This document shows positions 8,718 to 19,062 of a DNA stretch of 64,000 nt, one piece after another; the stretch's first letter is position 1, and every line of letters starts with the position of its first letter. The notes beneath the pieces were generated by a model that saw only the letters and a list, made by a program, of their open reading frames with translations, was not told the origin of the DNA and did no database searches. The stretch covers positions 3,472,001 to 3,536,000 of the forward strand of contig NZ_CP093313.1 of NCBI RefSeq assembly GCF_025264625.1, written 5' to 3'. The stretch is from Occallatibacter riparius (GTDB lineage: Bacteria; Acidobacteriota; Terriglobia; Terriglobales; Acidobacteriaceae). The position numbers were made by a program, and so were the translations under genes.

Positions 8718-9689
8718 TTGGTGTCTTCTGCCGCAATTTCTGTGGATGCTGCGCGTCTTCCGTCGCCGGCACTGCGCCGTTTCGCGTGGTTTGTGCTGGT
8801 GTATTTCATTGCCGTGATTCTGTGGGGCGGGTTGGTGCGCGCGACGGGTTCGGGGGCTGGATGCGGTGACCACTGGCCGCTATGCAACGGCACGGTTGTT
8901 CAGCACTCGCCGCGACTGGACACCATGATTGAATTCACGCACCGGTTCACGAGCGGAATCTCGTTCTTTTCCGCTGTGGGACTGCTGGTGTGGACGTTTG
9001 CAGGAACGGTGAAGGGGCACCTGGCGAGGGCGGCGGCCGTTTGGACGGTTGTGTTCACGCTGGTGGAGGCGGTCCTGGGGGCCCTGCTGGTGAAGCTGGG
9101 GCTCACGGCGCAGAGCCAGTCGCCGTTGAGGGCTCCGTACCTTGCACTACATCTGACTAACACGCTGCTGCTGCTGGCGGCGCTTACGCTGAGCGCTCAT
9201 CTGTTGAGCAGACGGCAAGGATATACGCGCGCGACGGTGCGGCTGGTGGCGCCGATCGGGGCTGTCGCCGCGGTCATTGTGGTGATGATGGTGGGCGTTA
9301 CAGGATCGCTGGCCGCGCTTGGAGATACGCTGTTTCCGGCGCGCTCGCTGGGGGCGGCGCTGGCGCAGGATTTTTCTGCGACGAGCGGATGGCTGGTGCG
9401 CTGGCGGTGGACACATCCGACGGTCGCGTTCTTTGCGAGCGTGTTTTTGATCTGGCTGCTGGTGCGCGCTTCGAGGCGGACCGCGCATTGGGATAACCGG
9501 GGCCTCTCAGCGTTGGTCCTGGTGCTGCTGGCTGCGCAGTATGTGCTCGGCGTTCTGGACGTGGTGCTGCTTGCGCCGACATGGCTGCAGATTGCGCATC
9601 TGCTGGGAGCCGACGTGCTGTGGGCGGCGTTGGTGGTGCTGACGGCGCGCGTTGTGCTGGAGCCGGCGAAGGCAGGGAGTCGGGAATAA
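8718..9689 (+). CDS. ctaA: Heme A synthase (CtaA/Cox15)
   Basis: A 323-residue polytopic inner-membrane protein that oxidises heme O to heme A for aa3-type cytochrome oxidases. The diagnostic RATGSGAGCGDHWPLCNG segment near residue 40 holds the paired cysteines, and EFTHR contains a heme-ligand histidine. Further histidines lie in LALHLTN, RWTHPTVAF and QIAHLLG at the expected membrane helices. Length fits the family. The frame opens with TTG at 8718 and GTG at 8721; GGGAG at 8706-8710 suits either. It stands apart from the hydroxyproline genes and ends at a strong two-way terminator. Confidence 0.95.
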   Translation: MVSSAAISVDAARLPSPALRRFAWFVLVYFIAVILWGGLVRATGSGAGCGDHWPLCNGTVVQHSPRLDTMIEFTHRFTSGISFFSAVGLLVWTFAGTVKGHLARAAAVWTVVFTLVEAVLGALLVKLGLTAQSQSPLRAPYLALHLTNTLLLLAALTLSAHLLSRRQGYTRATVRLVAPIGAVAAVIVVMMVGVTGSLAALGDTLFPARSLGAALAQDFSATSGWLVRWRWTHPTVAFFASVFLIWLLVRASRRTAHWDNRGLSALVLVLLAAQYVLGVLDVVLLAPTWLQIAHLLGADVLWAALVVLTARVVLEPAKAGSRE

Positions 9690-9712
9690 GGATTAGGGAG
9701 TAGAAGAAACGA

Positions 9713-9743
9713 GGGCCGCGATCAGTGAGGTTGATCGCGGCCC
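9713..9743. terminator. Bidirectional terminator
   Basis: A perfect 12-bp stem, GGGCCGCGATCA at 9713-9724 and its complement at 9732-9743, with a 7-base loop. T-rich sequence follows on both strands. It sits between the converging ctaA and M24-family genes. Confidence 0.9.
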
Positions 9744-9766
9744 GATTTTGTTGCGGGGCTTAGGGC

Positions 9767-10921
9767 TTACTTAATTAGTGCGCCGGCTGCGGGATAGGCG
9801 TTGCCGTTGACTGTGGCGTTGATTACGGGCAGTTCGGGGGTTGCTGTGAGCCATTCGATCTTGCCGTCGCGCAAAAGGACCGTATCTTCCGCTTTGCCGC
9901 CCCGGATGCTGGGGTTCCATGCGAAGGCCTGGTTGTTGACCACGGTTTCAGTGCCATTCGGTGTGGCGACCCACTCGCGCTCACCGTAGCCGGTGGGTCC
10001 TCCCTGGTGATGGAAGCGCTCTTCGCCGGGATAGCCTTCGGCTGTGTAGGCATCCTGGGCAACTTTGAACAACTGCGCAGAGGTTGCGCCCACGCGCGAT
10101 GCATCGAGCAGGGCGGCGTTCACGTTGGCAGCCGATTGGAATCGGGAAGCGAGTTCGGCGGGCAACTTGCCGAAGTGCACGAACCGCGTGATGGAGATGG
10201 CCAGGCCGAACTTGCGCGTGCAGAGGTTCAGCATGCCGTACTGCTTCAGGCGCGCGCCGCGAGCAACGGCGTGCTTGTATTTGAAGATGCGATCGTCGAC
10301 GGCGTAGAGGTAGACCGAAGGCAGAATGCCGCGCTTGAGCAGGTTGGCGGCGGTCATTGCTTCCAGGTCGTATTCACTCATGCCGGGTTCCACGGCATCC
10401 AGCGATTCAGCAGTTGCGGCTGCTGTTTGAGCGCCGAGCCATTTGTAGCGTGCGATTTCGGTTTCGCTCAGAGACTGGCGCAGAGGAAAGAGATTCGCGG
10501 AGGTGGTGCCAGGCTGCGGCGTGTCGGATGCCAGCGGGCCGCCTGCGAGCTTCTTCGCGGATTCGAGCGTGTCGTCTGCGTACCAGGGGAAGAGGACCGG
10601 CTCGAAGTCTAGTGCGCCGAATTCTTCGTCGTGCAGACGAGGAGCTTCGTTCTCCGTGGTGAAGTAATAGCGCTTGCCCTCCGCGGTGACGAGGATGGCT
10701 GCGACGCCGGTTTCGGCCGGAGTGAGCACGCGGAGTTCGACCGCGCCGCCGGTGATCCAGGCGACGTTTTCATTGCGGCGAATGAGCACGCCTCCGAGCT
10801 TCTGGCTCTTGAGCCATTCGACCACTTTCTGATGCTTTCGCTCCAACTCATCGTTCCACGCGGATTGGGGGACCAGTGTTGTTCCGTTGACTGCTAGATC
10901 CTTGGCGATTCTTTTACTCAT
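9767..10921 (-). CDS. M24-family (creatinase/aminopeptidase P-like) protein
   Basis: A 384-residue protein with a creatinase-type N-terminal domain (NVAWITGG, RYYFTTENE) and a pita-bread C-terminal domain. The region that in metallo-aminopeptidases carries two metal-binding aspartates reads LNLCTRKFGLAISITRF, so both aspartates appear replaced. The histidine part survives as FHHQGGPTGYGE. It may therefore be a metal-free hydrolase like creatinase or a non-catalytic relative; I cannot name a substrate. It lies downstream of the isomerase gene in a leftward sugar operon, separated from it by a hairpin. Confidence 0.75.
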   Translation of the reverse strand: MSKRIAKDLAVNGTTLVPQSAWNDELERKHQKVVEWLKSQKLGGVLIRRNENVAWITGGAVELRVLTPAETGVAAILVTAEGKRYYFTTENEAPRLHDEEFGALDFEPVLFPWYADDTLESAKKLAGGPLASDTPQPGTTSANLFPLRQSLSETEIARYKWLGAQTAAATAESLDAVEPGMSEYDLEAMTAANLLKRGILPSVYLYAVDDRIFKYKHAVARGARLKQYGMLNLCTRKFGLAISITRFVHFGKLPAELASRFQSAANVNAALLDASRVGATSAQLFKVAQDAYTAEGYPGEERFHHQGGPTGYGEREWVATPNGTETVVNNQAFAWNPSIRGGKAEDTVLLRDGKIEWLTATPELPVINATVNGNAYPAAGALIK

Positions 10922-10954
10922 AAGGCCGTCTCCCTGGAGGTTCTGCTCTACGCG

Positions 10955-10986
10955 CGAAGGGCGTTGACCTTTGTCAACGCCCTTCG
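10955..10986. terminator. Strong hairpin between isomerase and M24 genes
   Basis: A 14-bp perfect stem (10955-10968 with 10973-10986) and a 4-base loop. A T-run follows only weakly, on the plus strand. Since both flanking genes run leftward, it may partly stop or stabilise transcripts between them. Confidence 0.65.
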
Positions 10987-10999
10987 GTTTACCTTTGGC

Positions 11000-12430
<1,431 letters not shown>

Positions 12431-12463
12431 GTTCAAAAACTCCTTAAAGATTGCGATTGAATA

Positions 12464-12679
12464 TCAGTCGTTCCGTCCGGGCCGGAACTTAATGCTGTAG
12501 AAGAGCCCGAGAAGCAGCATCAGGGCGCCCCACCAGGCGGGTGCGTGCAGGTTCCAGAGCACCACATTGGCATGCTGGCCGGTGATGAGTTCGAAGACTC
12601 CGTAGGCGGCGATCAAAGCGCCATAGACACTGAGAAGAACGCCGATGAAAAACCAGATTGAGATGTGTCCTGAATGCAT
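12464..12679 (-). CDS. Small two-helix membrane protein
   Basis: A 71-residue protein with two hydrophobic helices (about residues 7-30 and 46-64) and a basic end, KFRPGRND. GGAGG lies 6 nt before its ATG. It is placed 12 bp after the symporter stop and before the isomerase gene, so it is co-transcribed with them. I do not recognise a named family; an accessory role for the transporter is possible but unproven. Confidence 0.8.
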   Translation of the reverse strand: MHSGHISIWFFIGVLLSVYGALIAAYGVFELITGQHANVVLWNLHAPAWWGALMLLLGLFYSIKFRPGRND

Positions 12680-12691
12680 CTGCGGCCTCCG

Positions 12692-14476
12692 TTACCAGAA
12701 GTAAATGTTGAGTGCTAGAAAGACGACTCCAGCGATGACCGTCCAGAACCACTCGTTCTTATAGAACGGCACAGGTTCCTCCACCGGCAGCTTAGTGGCG
12801 CCCATCACCACGCCATCGAGTTCGGCGAGTGTCTTCGGCTTGGTGAACAAGCTGACGATGATATTGACGCCCATGGAGACAATGACCGACCAGAGCGCAC
12901 GGTACATGTTCTCGGCCATGTCCCTGGCATCAGGTGAGAGCGCCACATAGCGGAGAGCCGCTGGATCGGCCTTGACCCAAGCCCACAGGCCGATGGAGGT
13001 TAGCGTGCCAAGCAGCAGTCCCCAGAAACCGCCGGACTTGGTTGCGCGCGGCCAGAGCATACCGACCAGCACCACGCCCAACAGAGGCGAGATGAAGAAG
13101 CTGAACAGGGCCTGTACGTAGTCCATAATGCCGGCCATGCTCATGACCAGGTAGGCGGTTCCGATGGAGATGATGACGCCCCAGATCGTGGCCCAGCGGC
13201 CAACCGCGACATAGTGCTCGTCCTTGGCGGTCTTGTTGATCATGGGCTGATAGATGTCGTAGGTCCAAACGGCGGAGAAGGCGCTAACGTTGCCGGCCAT
13301 GCCGCTCATGAATCCCGCGATGAGGGCAGTAATGCCCAACCCCAGCAGACCGGGCGAGCAGTAGCGAACCAGCATCAGCGGCAGGACCTCGTTGTAGCTG
13401 TGCAGTCCTGATTCCGGTGTCGCCAGATTTTGCGGCACAAGGTGCATCAGGCTGCCATCAGGGTTTTGCAGAACCACCAGGCCGAGCAGGCCGGGAAGGA
13501 TGACGATAAAGGGGACCGCCATCTTGAAGAAGGATCCGATGACCGGCGCCATGCGCGCAGAGCGCAGGTTGTTGGCGGCGAGAACGCGCTGAACGACAAG
13601 GAAGTCGGTGGTCCAGTAACCGAAGCTGATCGCGAAGCCAAGGCCGAAGACGATGCCCGTCCAATGAATGCCCATGGGGTTATCGGCGAAGTGCCCCATG
13701 GAGCGCCACATATGCGTGTAGTCGCCCGCAGGGGTGAGGCCGGTGGCGATGTTGTGCGCCAACTTGGCCTTGAAGCCGTTCCAGCCGCCGGATTCGACGA
13801 GGCCGAGGATAGGAACCAGCAACGCGCCGCCCCAGATCAGCATGAACTGGAGCACCTCGTTGAAGATTGCGGAGCGCAGTCCGCCGAGTGCCACGTATGC
13901 CGCGACAGCGAGCGAGGAGACGATGATGGAGAAGCTGAGATTCCAGCCGAGGACGACCTTCATCACCACGGCCATGGCGAACATGTTGACGCCGCTCATC
14001 AGCACCGTCATGAAGGCGAAGGAGACGGCGGCAACGAAGCTGGCGCCCTGTCCGTAGCGGAGCTTGAGGTAGCCGGGTACCGAATGCGTCTTGCAGACGT
14101 AATAGAAGGGCATCATCACCATGCCGAGGAAGAGCATGGCGGGGATTGCGCCGACCCAATACCAGTGAGCAGCGAGGATGCCGTACTGGTAGGCCGAACC
14201 AGCCCAGCCCATCAGTTCGAGCGAGCCAAGGTTGGCGGAAACGAAACTGAGGCCGGCGATCCATGCGGTCATCTCGCGGCCGGCCATGAAGAACTCTTCG
14301 CTGGTGTTGGCTTGGCCTTTGAGATAGAAGCCTATCCAGATGACCATGACGAAGTAGATTGCGATTACCGCGATATCCAGCGCACCCAAGTGCGCCAGTG
14401 AGGGGGCCGCCAGGGCAAGCGCGTGCGATGCGGAAGACACACTGGCGGCGAAGATGTTGGGAGCTAATCCGGACAT
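12692..14476 (-). CDS. Sodium:solute symporter (SSS family, SGLT-like)
   Basis: A 594-residue inner-membrane transporter with about 14 helices. Family features are the early GFYLKGQANTSEEFFMAGREM stretch, followed by SFVSANLGSLELMGWAGSAY and later QRVLAANNLRSARMAPV. It resembles sodium-coupled sugar (SGLT) carriers. As first gene of the leftward operon with an isomerase-family enzyme, it most likely imports the sugar that enzyme acts on. Two operator-like palindromes lie upstream (14528-14543 and 14643-14656). Confidence 0.92.
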   Translation of the reverse strand: MSGLAPNIFAASVSSASHALALAAPSLAHLGALDIAVIAIYFVMVIWIGFYLKGQANTSEEFFMAGREMTAWIAGLSFVSANLGSLELMGWAGSAYQYGILAAHWYWVGAIPAMLFLGMVMMPFYYVCKTHSVPGYLKLRYGQGASFVAAVSFAFMTVLMSGVNMFAMAVVMKVVLGWNLSFSIIVSSLAVAAYVALGGLRSAIFNEVLQFMLIWGGALLVPILGLVESGGWNGFKAKLAHNIATGLTPAGDYTHMWRSMGHFADNPMGIHWTGIVFGLGFAISFGYWTTDFLVVQRVLAANNLRSARMAPVIGSFFKMAVPFIVILPGLLGLVVLQNPDGSLMHLVPQNLATPESGLHSYNEVLPLMLVRYCSPGLLGLGITALIAGFMSGMAGNVSAFSAVWTYDIYQPMINKTAKDEHYVAVGRWATIWGVIISIGTAYLVMSMAGIMDYVQALFSFFISPLLGVVLVGMLWPRATKSGGFWGLLLGTLTSIGLWAWVKADPAALRYVALSPDARDMAENMYRALWSVIVSMGVNIIVSLFTKPKTLAELDGVVMGATKLPVEEPVPFYKNEWFWTVIAGVVFLALNIYFW

Positions 14477-14527
14477 GGACTCACCTGAACTTGGGCGTGC
14501 ACCCAGGACTGTGGACGTTCGCCCTTA

Positions 14528-14543
14528 AGTAAATGGTTTTACT
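14528..14543. promoter_or_regulatory. Palindrome upstream of the symporter operon
   Basis: AGTAAA at 14528-14533 and TTTACT at 14538-14543 form a perfect inverted repeat with a 4-base spacer, about 50 bp before the symporter start. The position fits an operator. Confidence 0.45.
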
Positions 14544-14642
14544 GCAGTGGTTGTCAAGGCCCAAAACGCGCAGTTCGGGACCGTGGGCGTCGGCTTGGCA
14601 GGACGGTGGAGGTCTTGACTGCGCAGCGGAGCAGAATTGTCG

Positions 14643-14656
14643 AGAAAGCGTTTACG
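14643..14656. promoter_or_regulatory. LacI/cre-like operator
   Basis: AGAAAGCGTTTACG matches the LacI-family/cre pattern TGAAANCGNTTNCA at all but the outermost bases. It lies about 170 bp upstream of the symporter operon and could be the site of a sugar-responsive LacI repressor. No such regulator is adjacent. Confidence 0.45.
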
Positions 14657-14708
14657 CAGCTAGTTTACGGGGCTTCCTGGATTTGCGCCAGATTTCTGTC
14701 ATGAATCG

Positions 14709-15917
14709 TCACTCCGGCGCGCCGATGCTGCGCAAAAAGGCGATGGTCTTCGTGTCACCCCCGGGGAACTTCGCAGCGTATGCCAGCGCAGTGCAGTCCA
14801 CGAATTCTTCGGGCTGCTCGTAATGGCCCGGCAGATTAGCACGAATTGCGAGGTTTGCTCCGCTGGCTACAAGGAAACGGGCGAGCTCGAGACCGTAGTC
14901 ATAGAACTGGCTGACGGCGTGGAACAGGGGAGTCTGCCCACCGATGGTGTTCGCATCGAGGGCAGCGGGGGCGTTCACGTCGGCTCCGCGAGCCAGGAGC
15001 ATCTGAGCGGCTTTCACGTTTCCGTATTCGGCGGCAACGTGGAGGAGGGTCCCGCCACTTAAAGTCATCCGGCGGTAGCCGGTGGATCCGAAGTCGAGCT
15101 CGGGAAATCGGCGATGAACGAGAGGGGGATCCGCATCGAGCATGGCTCCCAGGATGTCGAGTCGGCCGCGGAGAAGTTCTATTGCCGCGGGGATGTTGCG
15201 CTTCGAGGTGCAGCCCGCGTCTATCAGCAGCCGCATGCATTGCGCTTGAAGGGGAGAACGGGAGTAGGTGCCGATGACGTAGTCGAGGGGGGATGGGTGG
15301 CCGCGTAGTTCGGGGAGGTGGGGGTTCGCGCCATTGTCCAGGAGCCATTTCAGGGCGAGGGGATTCAGGGTCTCGCAGGGAGCGAAGAGGATGGGGAAGT
15401 GGCCGTTCCACTCGGCATTGACGTCGGCGCCGTTGCGGACGAGGAGTTCCATCATGGGGATGCGGTGGTCGACTAGCGCGGCACGCATCAGGGGAGCGTC
15501 GCCGCCCTGGTGGATGTCGGAGCCGTGGTCGATCATCCATTGCGCGATGGCGAGGCGGGTGGGGCCGGGTGGTTCCCAAGGGACGCGGCACTCGGCTACC
15601 CAGGTGAGGGGGCCGGATTTGCCGTAGCCGAGGGGGGCGCGATGGAGGGCGGGGTTCCGCGTCATCAGGGTGCGGATGGCGTTGAAGTCATTGGTGTCGA
15701 TGGCGTGCTTGAGCATGCCAATTTCGTGCAGAGATTCGACATGGTGTTTGAGCTTGGGCCAGCTGCGGAAGCCGTACTGGCGCGCGATCTGGAGCTGGGC
15801 GCCGGAGAGGGTACGGGCTGAGCCGGTGTGCAGAAGCTCTTTGGCCTGGTCTTTGAGGTGGCGGAGGTTGGGGCGGTCGGGAATCGGTCGGGGCGGGGTA
15901 GAGGGATCGGTGGGCAT
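14709..15917 (-). CDS. Ankyrin-repeat protein
   Basis: A 402-residue cytoplasmic protein. The first 60 residues (LRHLKDQAKELL, ARQYGFRSWPKLKHHV) are a short helical module often found before ankyrin repeats in acidobacteria. From about residue 65 come roughly seven ankyrin units, such as GDAPLMRAALVDHRIPMMEL, TLLHVAAEYGNVKAAQMLL and TPLFHAVSQFY. The partner is unknown. The open frame extends 25 codons upstream, but the ATG at 15917 follows AAAGGAGG closely and is the clear start. Transcribed alone, away from the symporter operon. Confidence 0.88.
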   Translation of the reverse strand: MPTDPSTPPRPIPDRPNLRHLKDQAKELLHTGSARTLSGAQLQIARQYGFRSWPKLKHHVESLHEIGMLKHAIDTNDFNAIRTLMTRNPALHRAPLGYGKSGPLTWVAECRVPWEPPGPTRLAIAQWMIDHGSDIHQGGDAPLMRAALVDHRIPMMELLVRNGADVNAEWNGHFPILFAPCETLNPLALKWLLDNGANPHLPELRGHPSPLDYVIGTYSRSPLQAQCMRLLIDAGCTSKRNIPAAIELLRGRLDILGAMLDADPPLVHRRFPELDFGSTGYRRMTLSGGTLLHVAAEYGNVKAAQMLLARGADVNAPAALDANTIGGQTPLFHAVSQFYDYGLELARFLVASGANLAIRANLPGHYEQPEEFVDCTALAYAAKFPGGDTKTIAFLRSIGAPE

Positions 15918-16223
15918 GGGCCTCCTTTCGTTTGCGCGCCCGGTGTCCGCATGGTTCGGGCCGAAAGAAGGTTCGGGTAGAACTTTCAGCAAGGATGGGC
16001 TTGGAGCCCTTTCCGCGGACCGGAGGCGTCCCTCACGCTTCAGCGGGATCGTAACAGATTACGAAATGGGCAGGGAATTGGATTCTTCGAACAGGTTCTT
16101 TACGGGTTTCTGTCTTGTGCGGCGGGTGGCGTGGGGACTAACGTGTTTGCTACGGGATCGGCTGCCGATTTCCCCGACTGATTCTGATTCGGTCCCGCTC
16201 CGCACGAATAAGGAGGTCTACTC

Positions 16224-17435
16224 ATGCCGTCGAATCTGAATTCCCCTGTCACTCGCCGCAGTTTCTTCCGTTTTGCCGCCGGGGCTTCCGCGCTGGCTAC
16301 GATGCCAATTGTTACGGAGGCGCACCTGGCATTTGCGCAGAGGGGGCGGCGTCTGGGTGATCCCAATCATGGGGTTCATATCGATTCGAACGAGAATCCG
16401 CTGGGTCCGTGCGATGCGGCGCGGCAGGCGATGCTGGATATGGTGCCGAAGGGCGGGCGGTACTTCTTCGACATGCAGGACGATCTGATCGATCTGTTTG
16501 CCAAGCAGGAGGGGCTCGACCGCAAGGCTGTGCGGGTGTATGCGGGATCGAGCGAGCCGCTGGCGTACACGGTGCTGGCGTTTACGAATCCGAGCCGGCC
16601 GCTGGTGATTGCCGATCCGGGGTACGAGGCGCCGATGTTCGCGGCGGAGCGGACGGGGGCGAAGGTGATCAAAGTGCCGCTCGCCGATCCGAAGGGGGCG
16701 GCGACGCACGACACGAAGGCGATGCTGGGGGCGGCAGCGAATCCGGGCGTGATTTATGTGTGTAATCCGAATAATCCGACGGGGACGTGTACGCCGCGGG
16801 CGGATATCGAGAGCCTGGTGGCGGGGGCGCCGAAGGATGCGGTGATGCTGATCGATGAGGCGTATATCCATTTGTGCGATGCGCCGCGGTCGCTGGATTT
16901 TGTGAAGGAAGGGAAGAACGTGATTGTGCTGCGCACGTTCTCGAAGCTGTATGGGATGGCAGGGATTCGGATGGGGTTCGCGGTGGGCCGACCGGATTTG
17001 ATGGACAAGATCGACTACTTCGGGTCGAACTTCATGCCGATTACGGCGACGGCGGCGGCGATCGCGAGCCTGAAGCAGGCGGACCTGATCGAGACGCGGA
17101 AGAAGATTACGGCGGGGACGCGCGGGGAGACGATGGCCTGGCTGAAGGGGCAGGGGTTCGCGGTGACTCCATCGGAGAGCAACTGCTTCATGCTGGATAC
17201 GCGGCGGGACGGCAAGGATGTGCTGAAGGCGATGGCGGCAAAGGACGTCTATGTAGGGCGGATCTGGCCGGCGTGGCCGACGCAGGTGCGGATCACGGTG
17301 GGGACGCCGGAGGAGATGATGACGTTCCGGAAGGCGTTCGGCGAGGTGATGGCTGGTCCGGCTGCGGCAAGGCTGGAGACGCCAGGTGCGCATGGCGGCC
17401 GGTTTGACGGCGGCGGGACTACGCTTTGGTCCTGA
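16224..17435 (+). CDS. Tat-exported HisC-like aminotransferase
   Basis: A 403-residue class I/II PLP-dependent aminotransferase close to histidinol-phosphate aminotransferase. The PLP lysine is in TFSKLYGMAGIRMG, and YVCNPNNPTGT and LIDEAYI are the usual cofactor-binding motifs. Unusually, it begins with a twin-arginine signal, TRRSFFRFAAGASALA, ending near AFAQ at residue 39, so the folded enzyme should be exported. It is therefore unlikely to be the histidine-biosynthetic enzyme. It has no operon partners; the spacing from the upstream ankyrin gene is large. Confidence 0.88.
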   Translation: MPSNLNSPVTRRSFFRFAAGASALATMPIVTEAHLAFAQRGRRLGDPNHGVHIDSNENPLGPCDAARQAMLDMVPKGGRYFFDMQDDLIDLFAKQEGLDRKAVRVYAGSSEPLAYTVLAFTNPSRPLVIADPGYEAPMFAAERTGAKVIKVPLADPKGAATHDTKAMLGAAANPGVIYVCNPNNPTGTCTPRADIESLVAGAPKDAVMLIDEAYIHLCDAPRSLDFVKEGKNVIVLRTFSKLYGMAGIRMGFAVGRPDLMDKIDYFGSNFMPITATAAAIASLKQADLIETRKKITAGTRGETMAWLKGQGFAVTPSESNCFMLDTRRDGKDVLKAMAAKDVYVGRIWPAWPTQVRITVGTPEEMMTFRKAFGEVMAGPAAARLETPGAHGGRFDGGGTTLWS

Positions 17436-17487
17436 ATTTCATTTATTTCAATGACATAGTGAGGGTGCTGGCACTCCTACCCGTCCG

Positions 17488-17790
17488 TTTGCACTGTTTG
17501 TGGTGCAGTGTCGGGGGGGGGGGGGAGGGGGGTACCTGCCCTTGTCCCGGCTCCCGGACGGCTATGCTCGGGGGGGGAGGGGGTACCCTTCGGCTGGAGT
17601 CCGTTCGCCCCGTTGTGCCTCGCGCCCTAGGGGCTGGCCCGCTTCGCACCATTTCTGGTGCTCAGGGGGAGGGGGTGGGGTGCCTGCCCTTGTCCCTGGT
17701 CCCGGACGGCTGGGTCGCGGGGGGGGAGGGGGGTACCCCTCGACTTGCTCGTGGCCGGCGCGGATCGCTGGGTGCGGAGCTTTGCACCAG
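17488..17790. repeat. G-tract-rich tandem repeat
   Basis: Two imperfect copies of a unit of about 150 bp (from about 17488 and about 17641), with the start of a third near 17780. Each has a segment like TTGCACCATTTNTGGTGC, a long G-run broken by A or T, TGCCTGCCCTTGTCCC, CCCGGACGGCT and a second G-run ending in GGTACCC. The plus strand holds several runs of five to thirteen Gs, favourable for G-quadruplexes. No gene is visible between 17436 and 17974. Confidence 0.8.
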
Positions 17791-17974
17791 CCGCTGATCC
17801 GGATTGGTGCGGGAGTGGTCCGGGGGTGCCTCACATGCCGATCGGGGTTTGGACACAACTCCACGCTGAACGCTGATGCGTCGCCCGAGAGACAGAGTAG
17901 TTGCCGGATGGGGGGCGCGGCTGTGATGCGGCGCACCGGTGCGTGTGATGATGCACCTGAGTCTTTACATCAGG

Positions 17975-18943
17975 TCAAGCGGCTCCTGACCGTTCAGGTG
18001 CGCGGAGTTCACGACGGTACTCGCCTGGCGTCATCCCAGTCACTCTCAGAAAGAGCCTGCCGAATGATGCTCCATCCTGGTATCCAACCTGATAGCAAAT
18101 CTCCGCGACGCTCAGGCTGGTGGACTCCAACAACGAGCGGGCGGCCTCCAAGCGTTGTTCCTGGATCCATTTCCCGGGAGAGATTCTCAATTCCTCGACA
18201 AATCGCCGGGCGAGTGTTCTCGGCGTAACATGCAGTTCTTTCGCAAGAAAAGAAATATCAAGTTGACTGAGATTCGAATGGGCAATTCGGCGCAGCCGCT
18301 TTTCAAACGAGGTGGTCTCCAGCAGACCGGGAACTTCATACGGATCTTGAGATTCGCGTGCGGGCGGAAGGACCATCAGCTTTCTCACCAGCCGCTCTTC
18401 CTTGGAATACCCGAGGTCCCGCAGCAAGCTACTTATAAGTTCCAGACCTGCGAATGCCGCGCCGGTGGTATAGAACGAACCGTCGCGCACCAGGATCCGG
18501 GATGGCTCCCATTTTACGAGCGGGAATCGAAGCTTGACCTCTTTCTTGAGCCACCACGAGATGGTTGCACACCTGCCTTTCAGCAAGCCGAGGTTAGCCA
18601 GAATATAGGAAGCGCCGCAGGTAGCCGCGATCCTTGCCTTTTGACGTTTGGCTAACAACACCAGCGGCTTTGCACGTTGAGTTTCCAACTCCAACTCCCG
18701 GACCGATTCAAGGGCGTTCGCAGTTACGCCAGTGAGCAATATGAGCACATCCATCGTCTGCGATGGCCTGGGGTTCGCCCGGTAGAGGATCCCGGATTTG
18801 GAACGCGGGTGTTCTGTCCTCGATACAAATTCGTACGTAAACACTTCGCTTCCGCGGACCTCATTGACAGCCTGGAGGGTCTCGACCAAGGTTGAGGCAA
18901 TCGCGGAGTAGAAGGCATCGGGCAAATAAAGCACGACATGCAT
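17975..18943 (-). CDS. AraC-family regulator with DJ-1/PfpI-like domain
   Basis: A 322-residue transcription factor of the FtrA/GlxA type. Residues 1-190 form a DJ-1/PfpI-like amidase-type domain; ARIAATCGASYILANLGLLKGRCATISWW corresponds to the core, with a cysteine at the elbow position. Residues 215-315 hold the two helix-turn-helix units (DISFLAKELHVTPRTLARRF and SVAEICYQVGYQDGASFGRLF) and end in TPGEYRREL. It is divergent from the dehydrogenase gene at 19063 and probably controls it. Confidence 0.92.
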   Translation of the reverse strand: MHVVLYLPDAFYSAIASTLVETLQAVNEVRGSEVFTYEFVSRTEHPRSKSGILYRANPRPSQTMDVLILLTGVTANALESVRELELETQRAKPLVLLAKRQKARIAATCGASYILANLGLLKGRCATISWWLKKEVKLRFPLVKWEPSRILVRDGSFYTTGAAFAGLELISSLLRDLGYSKEERLVRKLMVLPPARESQDPYEVPGLLETTSFEKRLRRIAHSNLSQLDISFLAKELHVTPRTLARRFVEELRISPGKWIQEQRLEAARSLLESTSLSVAEICYQVGYQDGASFGRLFLRVTGMTPGEYRRELRAPERSGAA

Positions 18944-19062
18944 ATGGCAAGTTTTGCATAAAGAATGTCATTTTCTCCACTGGCCTGAAGTTCCCGCCAG
19001 ACCTAGGCTGAATTCAGACGAAAGTGATGTCAGACGGGCACTAGCGAACAGGAGGAATTTGG
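18944..19062. promoter_or_regulatory. Divergent regulator/dehydrogenase promoter
   Basis: The 119-bp gap between the AraC-type regulator and the dehydrogenase. GCAA at 18947-18950 and TTGC at 18954-18957 make a short dyad next to the regulator start codon. AGGAGG at 19050-19055 is the ribosome site that fixes the GTG start of the dehydrogenase. Confidence 0.4.

Noticed and set aside
13430..14401. A 323-codon rightward frame opposite the symporter
   Set aside because: Composition is dominated by His, Glu, Asp and Ala without hydrophobic pattern or family resemblance; it is the antisense shadow of a clear membrane transporter.
16218..17393. A 391-codon leftward open frame opposite the HisC-like gene
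   Set aside because: It is rich in Arg, His and Pro, has no domain, and mirrors the strongly supported aminotransferase on the other strand. GC-rich third positions keep such frames open.
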